From Spartobacteria bacterium (GTDB taxonomy: Bacteria; Verrucomicrobiota; Kiritimatiellia; RZYC01): 64,000 bases of DNA. The translations under genes were made by a program, and so were the position numbers. Below the pieces are notes generated by a model. It ran no database searches. It was given only the letters and a program-made list of their open reading frames with translations, and was not told the DNA's origin. Of this stretch, positions 8,174 to 17,107 are shown piece after piece; position 1 is the stretch's first letter; every line of letters begins with the position of its first letter. The stretch spans positions 1 through 64,000 of the forward strand of contig RZYC01000005.1 of assembly GCA_009930475.1 (NCBI GenBank), read 5' to 3'.

Positions 8174-10354
8174 CTACTCCAAAGCGTCATCATTTTTTCT
8201 ATCCGGGCGATGTATTTCAGCACGTCGTTCCAGTTCCGGCGAAATATGCAGCTGATACCGTTTAACCAGTTCGCTGTTTAACGTGCATGTTTCCGACTGC
8301 GTATTACGAAAGGGTATGCCGGCCGGTGATTCGCCACGCAGGATGCGGACGGCGAGCCCGGCCGCTTCCAGCCCGGCATCATAAAAATCGCGGGCCAACG
8401 CCAAAGTGGCTCCTTTTTTGATGGATGCACTTTCAAATATGTATACAGGGAGGTCATTATCTGCGGCCTTGCGCGCGATATGCTGGAATCCGGGGCGGGT
8501 GGTATTGTCCATAATCTGACAAATGCCCTGAACAGGATTGCGACATAACGCATCCATCGCCATAGAGGTCTCGGAACTGCTCGTTACCGGCACCGCAAAT
8601 AGTGCGATATTATAGGGTTTCAATGCGCTTTCCAAATATTCTTTATACAGCACACTGTTTACTTCTGCCGGGGTAAACAGGGTTCCCAGTGCACATATGT
8701 CTGGACGGGTTTCATGAATTAATTGCGCCATTCCCTCAAAGGGAGAACGAGTGGTAACTCCGGTTACGCGGGCTAGATGATTGGTCTGATCCTCTCCCGC
8801 TCCAGCAAGTACACCGCTGGCCACCCCTGTGAAAACGATGCGTGTATCTTCGCCGGCCAGTCGCAATGCCGACTGCAATACAGGAGTGGTCACAACCAGC
8901 AGCATATCCACTTTGTCCGCCGCCACAGCCGTCATGATACTGGCTAATGTAGCCACATCGCCATTGGCATTGTATTCGATCAGTTCGTACTCTCGCCCCT
9001 CCTCAAATCCCGCTTTTTTCAGTCCGTCCAACAATCCCCTGGCGGATTCCTCTGCAAAAGCCGTCTGGTTATACAGAACCAGCCGGATTTTCTGCTTGGG
9101 CAGCACCGTGGGTTCTGCCGCCGCTTGTACGGCTTCAGGCTCTATCACCACTGTCTTCTGCGTAGGGCCGATCTTTAACTGCGAGGGAGGAACCCCTGCC
9201 AGAATGCGGGCGGCGAGAATCCCTGACTGTCGTCCCCAATCTAGATAATCATCTCCTATACAGCCCGTTGCCCCAAGCGTCGATAATCTCGGCTCCGTGG
9301 TAAATATCGGCATATGTCCAGCCGCCCGACGCAGTGCCGGAAACCCTGTCGTGGTCAGATTATCGGCCGATATCACCAGTGCCTGAGCCCCTTTTTGCTG
9401 AAGTGACTGAACAGCCATAGGCAACTCGGACAGCATGGACGCGGTTGCTTCAACCAGCGATAAACCATGCGTCTCAGCCACAGCACGTAATTTCTCCACC
9501 GACAAAACTGCATTCATTTGCGACGGATCATACACTGTACCCAGTATTTTCAGTTCTGGATTATGACGTAACGCCATTTCGACCAACGCATTCACCGGTG
9601 GATCATCATGCACCCCGCAAACATTTTCCGGCCGGCCATGGTCAAATAAATGCAGTTTTTCCGGATCACTGGCCACAGTGAATACCAAAGGAATCTCTTT
9701 TACTTTCTTCAGAGCGGCCATCAGTGCCGGAGTGGTAACGGTAACAATTAAATCGGGATCATCCGAAAGCGCGGCATCCATGATTTGAGGCAGCTGCGCA
9801 ATCTCTCCCTGCGCGTTATAGGACGCGATCACATAATCGTTATTTGCAGCAAATCCCATGGTCTGCAATCCCTCTTCCACGCCCTTGACCGCCAAATCCA
9901 GCGAAGAATTTTCGACCAGGCTGACCAACGCAATGCGATGGGGCGCACCGTGTGCCTTCCCCGCATGAAAGTAACGATCACATCGGGTCAGGATGTCCTG
10001 CGGGAAAGGAACGTTCAACGCCTTTGCAGCTGCGAGATCGACCGTTATTTCATTCTTTTGGCTCTGTGCTATAGGCATGTCTTTCGGCGATTCACCCAGA
10101 AGAACGCGGCAGACCATTTCAGCCGTTTGTTTTCCGTCGCTGTACAACCCCGGTGCAAAAGACATCAATGCTCCGCTGCCCATCAGTGAAATGTCTTCTG
10201 CCAGCAGCGGAATCCCTCTATCCGTGCAGTATCGAATGACCAGCGGCAGGGCGTTGTATGCGGTGTTATCCCCTATGGCAAAATATAGATCGATCTGCCT
10301 GGACAAAAGAGCCTGTGCACTTTCTGCCACGTCACTGGTATTCGCCACAGTCAC
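8174..10354 (-). CDS. C-terminal part of a four-domain ABC substrate-binding protein, cut off by an in-frame stop
   Basis: A 726-residue frame starting at a GTG. It holds the second half of a PF04392 binding domain (to about residue 135), then two complete domains (about 138-420 and 424-700). Each domain has the recurring pattern 'N-x-x-G-[DE]...L..IM....D..DL[LI]V..TP.L.AAL'. The reading frame is open upstream to the TAA at 10436-10438 and continues in the same frame beyond it, so it was almost certainly one gene with the next entry. Alone it lacks a signal peptide or anchor and starts in mid-domain, so it probably does not work if translated separately. The downstream STAS gene starts 8 bp after its TAG. 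Confidence 0.8.
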   Translation of the reverse strand: MTVANTSDVAESAQALLSRQIDLYFAIGDNTAYNALPLVIRYCTDRGIPLLAEDISLMGSGALMSFAPGLYSDGKQTAEMVCRVLLGESPKDMPIAQSQKNEITVDLAAAKALNVPFPQDILTRCDRYFHAGKAHGAPHRIALVSLVENSSLDLAVKGVEEGLQTMGFAANNDYVIASYNAQGEIAQLPQIMDAALSDDPDLIVTVTTPALMAALKKVKEIPLVFTVASDPEKLHLFDHGRPENVCGVHDDPPVNALVEMALRHNPELKILGTVYDPSQMNAVLSVEKLRAVAETHGLSLVEATASMLSELPMAVQSLQQKGAQALVISADNLTTTGFPALRRAAGHMPIFTTEPRLSTLGATGCIGDDYLDWGRQSGILAARILAGVPPSQLKIGPTQKTVVIEPEAVQAAAEPTVLPKQKIRLVLYNQTAFAEESARGLLDGLKKAGFEEGREYELIEYNANGDVATLASIMTAVAADKVDMLLVVTTPVLQSALRLAGEDTRIVFTGVASGVLAGAGEDQTNHLARVTGVTTRSPFEGMAQLIHETRPDICALGTLFTPAEVNSVLYKEYLESALKPYNIALFAVPVTSSSETSMAMDALCRNPVQGICQIMDNTTRPGFQHIARKAADNDLPVYIFESASIKKGATLALARDFYDAGLEAAGLAVRILRGESPAGIPFRNTQSETCTLNSELVKRYQLHISPELERRAEIHRPDRKNDDALE

Positions 10355-10435
10355 GGTTACCAGCTCGAAACCACATCGACCAAAAATGCGTTGTAAATGC
10401 GCGACTTCTTTGACGGCATTGGCTTCTGCGGGATT

Positions 10436-10438
10436 TTA
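10436..10438 (-). other. In-frame TAA interrupting the binding-protein gene
   Basis: On the minus strand the codons read ATT GGA GTG CTG TAA AAT CCC GCA GAA, that is I-G-V-L-stop-N-P-A-E. Without the stop, one open frame runs from 11935 to 8174 (1254 codons). A single base change from TAT or TAC (Tyr, the residue expected in 'VLYNP') would create it. Either the gene carries a nonsense mutation or this is a sequencing error. Confidence 0.85.
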
Positions 10439-11935
10439 CAGCACTCCAATACGACGAGAATCAGGAAATAACAGACGTACAATCTTTGCCAGTTCTTCCG
10501 GAGGAAGCGACCTCGCCACACCGGTTACACGCGGCAAATGATTGGTCATGTCCGTTCCCGCCCCCGCTTCCAGAGGCGCAGCAACGATCCCGAAGACCAC
10601 ATCCTGATCCTTTGCGCATGTCAGAGCGGCTGCCAGGCAGGGCGTAGATAAGGGCACCAGCACATCGGGATGTTCCTTCGTCAATGATTTCATGATCTGA
10701 GGCAGCAGCGACATATTTCCGCTGGCATGCTGTACCGTCAATTTCAAATTCTCACCTTCGATGAATCCATGCTCTGTCATCCCGTCCTTGAAGCCCTGCA
10801 GTGCCATTTCAAATACTGTCAACGGCGCATAATAACACAGGGCCACGGAATACATCTCTCCGGGATCAGGCTGCATGTTGCTATCTTTTACAGCGATATA
10901 ACCGGCTTCGGCTTGCCTGCGAATCGCATCAGTCATACGCCAGACGGATTCATCACCGAAAACGGACGGATTGACCTGCAAACGCTCCGGCACCACATTA
11001 TCAATAGAAAAGTCGGCAGGCGATGCGCCCTCAAGGATATCGGCAGCCATATTCGCGGTATACTGACCCACCGTTTCATAATCGGCTCCTAAACCAAACA
11101 GCGCCCCGTCATTCGTATCCAGTGGATCATTGGTAAAGACAACCACATCGGCCTGCTGTGCGGTGTGAATGATCATTTTTGCTGCATTGTTGGCGACGGT
11201 ATCCCCGCCGATCCAAATGGCATCTACACCCTTTGTCAGCAAAGAACGCAAGGCATCCCCCACTTCCACACTTTGCGTGGCCGTCGCCTCGATCAATGTG
11301 ATCCCCAATCGTTGACAGGCCTCCCTGGCTTGGATCACACACGTTTCGGAACATTGTTCTCCTGGATTCCAGACCACACCCACGCGTTTTAACGAGGGAT
11401 TGAGCTCTTTCGCGATCTCAAAAGTGCGCTGAACCGGCTGAAAAGTGCCGATCCCTGCCAAATAAGGCGGGTGCGCGTCGGGTGCCCTTCCACTGATGCC
11501 CACCCCTGCTCCCTGAGGGAAGGTCACCGCCCCGAAAATATGTGGTTTCTTTATTTTTTGATTGGCCTTTGCAACGACCTGCAACGATACCGTGCTCGAA
11601 GTAATGAGTAGATCGTAATCGCCCTTAACCATTTCCCCGGCAATGGCATTGGCTGTGGCAAAGTCGCCTTGAGAATTGAATATACGAAGATTGGCATCAT
11701 CTTTTTCAAGCCAGCCGCGACGGGCTAATGTATCTCGTATTCCTTGCACGTGTTCATCCAGCAGCGTCGTCGATGTAAACTGCATCACGGCAATTCGCGG
11801 TTTACTCCGTGCCCTGGTTCGCTTTGTTGACGGACCGCGATGTTCTAAATCCGAAAATAGAAGCACTGAAGATGCGGCCGCAATCAAAAGAATCGCCAGC
11901 CAGAGATGAGTCAAAACACGCATAATCCGCCTCAT
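10436..11935 (-). CDS. N-terminal part of a four-domain ABC substrate-binding protein, ends at an in-frame TAA
   Basis: A 499-residue product. An N-terminal hydrophobic segment (about 6-27, RVLTHLWLAILLIAAASSVLLF) has no clear signal peptidase site and may anchor it in the membrane. Residues about 45-345 form one complete PF04392 binding domain (PRIAVMQF start, RVGVVWNPGEQ, IWIGGDTV). From about 360 a second domain begins and stops abruptly after DSRRIGVL, where relatives continue YNPxEA. The sequence after the stop reads NPAEANAVKE in the same frame. One complete domain could still bind ligand, so partial function is possible. It begins 36 bp after holB and may be read from the cysS-tmk-holB transcript. 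Confidence 0.85.
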   Translation of the reverse strand: MRRIMRVLTHLWLAILLIAAASSVLLFSDLEHRGPSTKRTRARSKPRIAVMQFTSTTLLDEHVQGIRDTLARRGWLEKDDANLRIFNSQGDFATANAIAGEMVKGDYDLLITSSTVSLQVVAKANQKIKKPHIFGAVTFPQGAGVGISGRAPDAHPPYLAGIGTFQPVQRTFEIAKELNPSLKRVGVVWNPGEQCSETCVIQAREACQRLGITLIEATATQSVEVGDALRSLLTKGVDAIWIGGDTVANNAAKMIIHTAQQADVVVFTNDPLDTNDGALFGLGADYETVGQYTANMAADILEGASPADFSIDNVVPERLQVNPSVFGDESVWRMTDAIRRQAEAGYIAVKDSNMQPDPGEMYSVALCYYAPLTVFEMALQGFKDGMTEHGFIEGENLKLTVQHASGNMSLLPQIMKSLTKEHPDVLVPLSTPCLAAALTCAKDQDVVFGIVAAPLEAGAGTDMTNHLPRVTGVARSLPPEELAKIVRLLFPDSRRIGVL

Positions 11936-11971
11936 TCATTACGTATTAAAGGACAAAAAGTCGCAGGCCGA

Positions 11972-12943
11972 TTAGACCATGGACATCAGAGTAAATGCAG
12001 ATTCAAGAATAGGCATTTCCGGCTTCGACAATCGATCAAGTCTTTCCATCATTTCTTCTGTCTGCCGAATTCGCTCCTGCCCCTGAAAGACGGTCATGTT
12101 TGCCGACTGCGCGGTCAGCGCAGGCAGCATATCAGAATGAAATATCGCCGTTTGAGGACTATGCAGCGCAAGCAACAGTAAATCACGCTGCCACAGCAGC
12201 ACGTACCGCATGATCTCTGCGCGGGTTTTTCGTACGGACGATTCAATCCTTGCTTGAGCAACATCGTTTTCTATGTCGTCATCGTGCTGCTTTTCCTCGG
12301 ATTCGATGGTTGACCGGATACCACTCAGCAATGCCATCAGTTGTCCGGCAAGCCTTGTGGCATCCAGAGGACTGCACAGCTTCGCCGCCAGCATCTCGTT
12401 CAGCGGTTCGCTCCAGTCGGTCCTCTGCTTCAGCTGCGGCTCCGGCAGTGAAATCGTCTGACAGCGCGATTTAATTGTGGGAAGCAGGGCATGCGGGGCC
12501 TGTGTTAACAACAGCATCATGGTCTGCGGCGGCGGTTCTTCCAATGTTTTGAGAAACGCATTCGCCGACTGATCATTCATGCGGTCTGCATCAAAAATAA
12601 TCAGCATCTTCCATCCGCCTTCGAACGCTGATGACGCCAGCCATTTAAGTGTTTCACGCATGGCTTCAACGCCGATAACCCGGCTTTTCTTTACGGGTTC
12701 TATGACTAAGATATTCGCATGTGAAAAATGTTCAACGCGACGACAGGCTGAACACCTCCCGCAAGGCGGATGATCTGACGTACACATCAAACGCTGTGCC
12801 ACACCTTTCGCCCATGCCGTTCCTGCCCCTCGCGGATCGGCATCGATGATGTAGGCATGAGCCATTTTCCCGGCACGGCGACAGCGTTCAAAGCATTGAA
12901 GACTTTCCGATAAGCGATTAGAGGTTGAATTCACGAGCCACAC
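11972..12943 (-). CDS. holB: DNA polymerase III delta-prime subunit
   Basis: A 323-residue clamp-loader subunit, AAA+-like but without a working Walker A (DPRGAGTAWAK), as is normal for delta-prime. The zinc module CGRCSACRRVEHFSH, the helix VEAMRETLKWL, 'FDADRMNDQSANAFLKTLEEPP' region and the sensor SRCQ are all present. It would help load the sliding clamp at replication forks. Its first 26 bases overlap tmk, a common tmk-holB pairing. MAHAYII at residue 27 aligns with the usual start of similarity, but the longer form gives a plausible first helix. Confidence 0.9.
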   Translation of the reverse strand: MWLVNSTSNRLSESLQCFERCRRAGKMAHAYIIDADPRGAGTAWAKGVAQRLMCTSDHPPCGRCSACRRVEHFSHANILVIEPVKKSRVIGVEAMRETLKWLASSAFEGGWKMLIIFDADRMNDQSANAFLKTLEEPPPQTMMLLLTQAPHALLPTIKSRCQTISLPEPQLKQRTDWSEPLNEMLAAKLCSPLDATRLAGQLMALLSGIRSTIESEEKQHDDDIENDVAQARIESSVRKTRAEIMRYVLLWQRDLLLLALHSPQTAIFHSDMLPALTAQSANMTVFQGQERIRQTEEMMERLDRLSKPEMPILESAFTLMSMV

Positions 12944-13562
12944 ATTCCCATACCTGTTCCGTCACATCCTCTGTTTTTCCTGCGCCGGCGATGGTCGTAA
13001 ATCGTTCGGGCCAGCGTTTTGCTAAATTCAAATAACCGGAGCGTACCCGTTCATGAAATTCCCGATCTTCCAGCTCAATGCGATCCTTTTTACCGCCGTT
13101 TCGCAACAGCCGCTCCGCTAGCCGCTGAAAACCAAGTTCGACATCAACATCCAGCAGCAAGGTAAGATCAGGGACGGCTTCCCGTACAGCAAAGGCGTTT
13201 ATGGCCAACAACTTATCTACTTCAAATCCTCGACCATAGCCCTGATAAACGGTCGTAGAATCCATAAAGCGATCTGAAATAACCCATGTGCCTTGTTCCA
13301 GTGCCGGAATAATCACCCGCTGCACCAACTGTGCCCGACTGGCAGCAAAAAGGAGCACTTCGCATGCATCAACTATGGGTTCTTCGGCTTTGTTATATTG
13401 CAGAATACCGCGAATCGCCTCGCCCGTTCGTGTTCCGCCCGGCTCCCGCGTATACAGCACGGTGAAACCTTTCTCCTGTAATCGGGTCATTAAACGATTG
13501 GCCTGCGTGGTTTTACCACTGCCTTCAGGACCTTCAAATGTTATAAATCTGCCACGTTCCAT
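12918..13562 (-). CDS. tmk: Thymidylate kinase
   Basis: A 214-residue enzyme that phosphorylates dTMP to dTDP with ATP. It shows the P-loop FEGPEGSGKTTQ, the DR(E/Y)-type REPGGT motif and VISDRFMDSTTVYQG, with substrate residues in the usual order. The length is typical. It is the middle gene of cysS-tmk-holB, 6 bp after the cysS stop and overlapping holB. Confidence 0.95.
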   Translation of the reverse strand: MERGRFITFEGPEGSGKTTQANRLMTRLQEKGFTVLYTREPGGTRTGEAIRGILQYNKAEEPIVDACEVLLFAASRAQLVQRVIIPALEQGTWVISDRFMDSTTVYQGYGRGFEVDKLLAINAFAVREAVPDLTLLLDVDVELGFQRLAERLLRNGGKKDRIELEDREFHERVRSGYLNLAKRWPERFTTIAGAGKTEDVTEQVWECVAREFNL

Positions 13563-13568
13563 GCCTAC

Positions 13569-14969
13569 CTACTTTCTTTGTACTTTCGGCCCGTCGGGCG
13601 TATCTTTGACAATCCATCCTTTTGCAAGAATGGCATCACGTACACGATCCGCTTCCGCCCAGTCTTTGTTCTTCCGTGCCTGCCGGCGTGCTTCAACCAG
13701 CGTCCAGACGGATGCATCGGCCGTTTCTTCGACGTCGGAAATTACGAAGCCAAGCACATCATCGAACTGCTGCAGCAGATTCTGAATTTCTCCAGCATCT
13801 TCCGCAGTCAGCGCGTCCTCATCCATCCTCCGGTTCCCCTCGTGAACCAGTTCAAAAACAGCTGCAAGAGCTTTAGAAATATTTAAATCATCATCCATGC
13901 CCGCCACAAAATTTTCGCGACATTTCACGATGAAGTCAGCCGTCAAGGTCTCGACGGCTTCCCTCGAAATGTTCTGGAGACGCGCCTGAAATTCGTCCAA
14001 TCGACGCAAGGCCGCACGCGCGGCATGCAATGCATCAAAGCTAAAATTCAGGCTCTGACGATAATGAGTCGAGATCAATACATAGCGTATTTCCCGTCCT
14101 GTATATCCTTTTTCAATGATGTCCCGCAACGTATAGAAGTTTCCTAGTGATTTGGACATCTTCTTGCCATCAACCACCAAGTGCGCGCAGTGCATCCAAT
14201 AACGAGAAAAAGGTTGTCCCGTAGCGGCTTCACTCTGGGCCATTTCATCTTCATGATGAGGGAATATATTATCAACCCCGCCCGTGTGAATATCTAATGA
14301 GGGACCCAGATATTTCATAGCCATGGCGGAACATTCGATGTGCCAGCCCGGCCGCCCCCTGCCCCAAGGAGAATTCCACACGACATCACCGTCGCGCTCA
14401 TCCCAGGCTTTCCACAAGGCAAAATCGGCAAGATTTTCTTTGTCGTATTCGTCCTGTGCCACGCGGGCTCCGGCGCGTAATCCCTCTTTGTCCAGATGCG
14501 CCAGCTTGCCATAGGGCTCATAGCGGGAAATGCTGAAGTAAACCGAGCCGTCTTCTGACTGATAGGCCACCCCTTTTTCCATGAGTATGCGAATCAGCCT
14601 GATCATTTCACCGATGTGATCTGTTGCCGCAGGGTACCGTTCCGCAGGAACAATATTCAGTAATTTCAAATCAGAGAAAAAGGCCTCTTTATAGGTCTTG
14701 GTATAGTCGTTGAGTGCCACACCCTCGGCAATGGAACCTTTAATGGTTTTATCATCTACATCTGTCAGATTCATCACCTGGGTGACATCATAACCGCAAA
14801 AACTCAAATAGCGCCGCAATAAATCCTCAAACACATAGGCACGAAAATTACCAATATGCGCATAATTATAAACCGTTGGGCCACAGGTATACATACCTAC
14901 TTTACCCGATTCTATGGGCTCAAATTTCTCCAACTGCCGCGATAAGGTGTTCAATACATGAAAAGCCAT
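13569..14969 (-). CDS. cysS: Cysteinyl-tRNA synthetase
   Basis: A class I synthetase of 466 residues charging tRNA-Cys. The HIGH-type motif is HIGN (in TVYNYAHIGNFRAYV), with the zinc ligands in MYTCGPT, GWHIECSAM and HHEDEMAQSEA, and KMSKSLGN. The C-terminal DALR-type helical region and a short tail ending WIVKDTPDGP are present. I chose the ATG at 14969 (MAFHVLNTLSRQ) because AGGACA lies 8 nt before it; the open frame extends 28 codons further without similarity. Confidence 0.95.
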   Translation of the reverse strand: MAFHVLNTLSRQLEKFEPIESGKVGMYTCGPTVYNYAHIGNFRAYVFEDLLRRYLSFCGYDVTQVMNLTDVDDKTIKGSIAEGVALNDYTKTYKEAFFSDLKLLNIVPAERYPAATDHIGEMIRLIRILMEKGVAYQSEDGSVYFSISRYEPYGKLAHLDKEGLRAGARVAQDEYDKENLADFALWKAWDERDGDVVWNSPWGRGRPGWHIECSAMAMKYLGPSLDIHTGGVDNIFPHHEDEMAQSEAATGQPFSRYWMHCAHLVVDGKKMSKSLGNFYTLRDIIEKGYTGREIRYVLISTHYRQSLNFSFDALHAARAALRRLDEFQARLQNISREAVETLTADFIVKCRENFVAGMDDDLNISKALAAVFELVHEGNRRMDEDALTAEDAGEIQNLLQQFDDVLGFVISDVEETADASVWTLVEARRQARKNKDWAEADRVRDAILAKGWIVKDTPDGPKVQRK

Positions 14970-15088
14970 AACTGTTGTCCTGCTTTTGTAATTCGGTTCT
15001 ATGATAATAAAAAACGCGCCTATTATAGAAAGAGAAGAACGGCATACAAGCAAAGAAACTACATGATATGACCCGCCTGTCCGCCGGC

Positions 15089-17074
15089 TTATTTTAATAA
15101 GACGGCCAACTCATCTTTCGTGTCAAAGATGCATCGGTCCCAATGGGGAAACACCCATTCCGGACGGGACATAATCAGGTGTTCCGCCCGTTCTGCCACA
15201 CGTTGCTCTAGCACGTCTTCCGACACAGAACTCGGCGGCGAGATCTGACCGGCTTCACGCAGGGCTAGTCGAAACAGCCAGTCATTGACGGACGGCTCGT
15301 TTTGCCAATCGGCTGTGCGTATGGTTCCGCCTGACAAAAGATGCCCGGCAATCTGCTGCATCGAGGTCGCAAAGGGACATCCAGTACCGGGAAGTTCATG
15401 CCGACGACGTCCGATGATCCGTCCGCCAGTGGCATCAATTTCCCATAAACGCTGATGCATCCCCTGCATGATGTTGAGATGAAGATTCGCCCCGGCCGCC
15501 TGATAGGCAAGATTCAGCTCGGCTCCGTGCCGAACGCTTCCCCTCGCGAATTTTTTGAATACGGGATGACGCTCCCAGCCTAACCCGTACAAGTGTAAAT
15601 CAACCCCCAGCTGCATGGCCCACTCGATTACCACATGACGATACACTGAGTCATTTAAACGCCAGTAAAATAGGCGCAGTATTTTTTCTGTCAGCTCCAG
15701 ATCATCCTGGTCCAATAAGACATGCAACGACCCGAATGACTTGAGAAATTCCAACAGTTCAGTACGGTTTGCCAGCACATCACCCGCACGATACCGTTGC
15801 CACAACTGATCGTGCACCGAATACAATTCCGATTTATCCACATCGTAGTCAAACATCCCAGGGACGATAACCGTCTCCATTAATTCGTCCGTGCTCATAC
15901 TTACATTGGTCATAAATGCCAGCGCACATCCATAACGCCGACGATCCGATACGCTGATTTCGACGGGATGAAAAATCTTGGGATCAGCCATGATTTTCAG
16001 TGGAATTAGACGTTCTTTGGGATAGGAATACAAATGGGTGAAACGATCATCCACATATCCCACAATCAAATCCCGTCTACGATCCTTCGCATATCGGGCA
16101 ATGCTTTCGCCTGCTTTTTTGCAGTACATATTGTTCATCTCATCTTGAACCCAGGTGATGAATAACATATCGCGCGGATACCATTCCTCCGCTTCATATC
16201 GCATATGATCAATAAATAGAAAAACATCCGGTTTGAACCGGTGAATATGACTGACCAGATAGTATGGTGTCAGCATGGCGTCCATTTTCAGCGGCTTCGT
16301 TTCCCATCCTTGCTGTTCAAAGGCCGCGCAGGTATCTCGCGTGCTGTGCTGAATGAATGTCGACCAGCTGCACGTGGGCATCATCATTCGCGGCGGACGG
16401 CCTCCAGCCCCCGTTACCACAGCTGCCAGCTCATCATCAGGCTGCGCCTGGTAATAAGCCTCATTTTCTTCCATCATCTGCGCCGTTAGCTGATCCCGCT
16501 CCTCAATCAATGCGGCAATGGGCGGCATAACAGCATTCAGTGTATGATCTGCTGCACCCGAAACAAGTGTAAAATAATGAGGAAACTCAGGATGGGTACG
16601 AAGCCATTCGATCTGTTGGTCTATCTCTTCGTACCAAAAGAAACGCACGCGAGGTGAAGCAAAAATATCCGACAAATCCCACACCTGCATCATGCCGCAT
16701 AACGTCAATGCAGAATCGATGATAACCCATATTGGTTGAGGACAATGCGGGGCCTGATCCTTTTCAGACCGCTGATATAATGCCAGTAATTCATTGCCCG
16801 GATTTAAACCAACAACAAGGATCGGCCGTGTATAATCCGAAATGTAATTCATCTGCTGCTCTACCTGCTTCTGCAGGATAGCCTGCGGATTCACCGCATT
16901 TGTGATCGGTACAAGCCCGCTCGGCTGACGAACCCCGTAGGCTATGCCACCATCCTTTGCAGTAAATGGCACGACCACGTCAGGAGACGGCAACCCCTTT
17001 ACCCGTCCCGCCAGCTGGGGATAAGCCTGTTGCAATGCATGAATATTTTTCAGATAAACCCGATTAAGTGTCAT
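15089..17074 (-). CDS. CgeB-like glycosyltransferase with unknown N-terminal domain
   Basis: A 661-residue soluble protein. The C-terminal half (about 255-640) follows the CgeB/YkvP glycosyltransferase pattern: QQGWETKPL near the start, DVFLFIDHMR, a GT-B like middle, then LHLYGLGWERHPVF, LAYQAAGANLHLN and the mRLWEIDATGGRII-type acceptor motif. The first 250 residues are not recognised; they include VVGLNPGNELLALY, which looks like a Rossmann-type strand-loop. It probably transfers a sugar onto a surface polysaccharide or protein; donor and acceptor are unknown. It precedes cysS by about 120 bp on the same strand. Confidence 0.65.
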   Translation of the reverse strand: MTLNRVYLKNIHALQQAYPQLAGRVKGLPSPDVVVPFTAKDGGIAYGVRQPSGLVPITNAVNPQAILQKQVEQQMNYISDYTRPILVVGLNPGNELLALYQRSEKDQAPHCPQPIWVIIDSALTLCGMMQVWDLSDIFASPRVRFFWYEEIDQQIEWLRTHPEFPHYFTLVSGAADHTLNAVMPPIAALIEERDQLTAQMMEENEAYYQAQPDDELAAVVTGAGGRPPRMMMPTCSWSTFIQHSTRDTCAAFEQQGWETKPLKMDAMLTPYYLVSHIHRFKPDVFLFIDHMRYEAEEWYPRDMLFITWVQDEMNNMYCKKAGESIARYAKDRRRDLIVGYVDDRFTHLYSYPKERLIPLKIMADPKIFHPVEISVSDRRRYGCALAFMTNVSMSTDELMETVIVPGMFDYDVDKSELYSVHDQLWQRYRAGDVLANRTELLEFLKSFGSLHVLLDQDDLELTEKILRLFYWRLNDSVYRHVVIEWAMQLGVDLHLYGLGWERHPVFKKFARGSVRHGAELNLAYQAAGANLHLNIMQGMHQRLWEIDATGGRIIGRRRHELPGTGCPFATSMQQIAGHLLSGGTIRTADWQNEPSVNDWLFRLALREAGQISPPSSVSEDVLEQRVAERAEHLIMSRPEWVFPHWDRCIFDTKDELAVLLK

Positions 17075-17107
17075 TCACAACTCCGTATAGAACAGTCAGA
17101 ACGACCA

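Noticed and set aside
10436-10438. Recoding of the TAA as selenocysteine or pyrrolysine
   Set aside because: Selenocysteine uses TGA and pyrrolysine uses TAG; relatives have Tyr here, which is one base from TAA.
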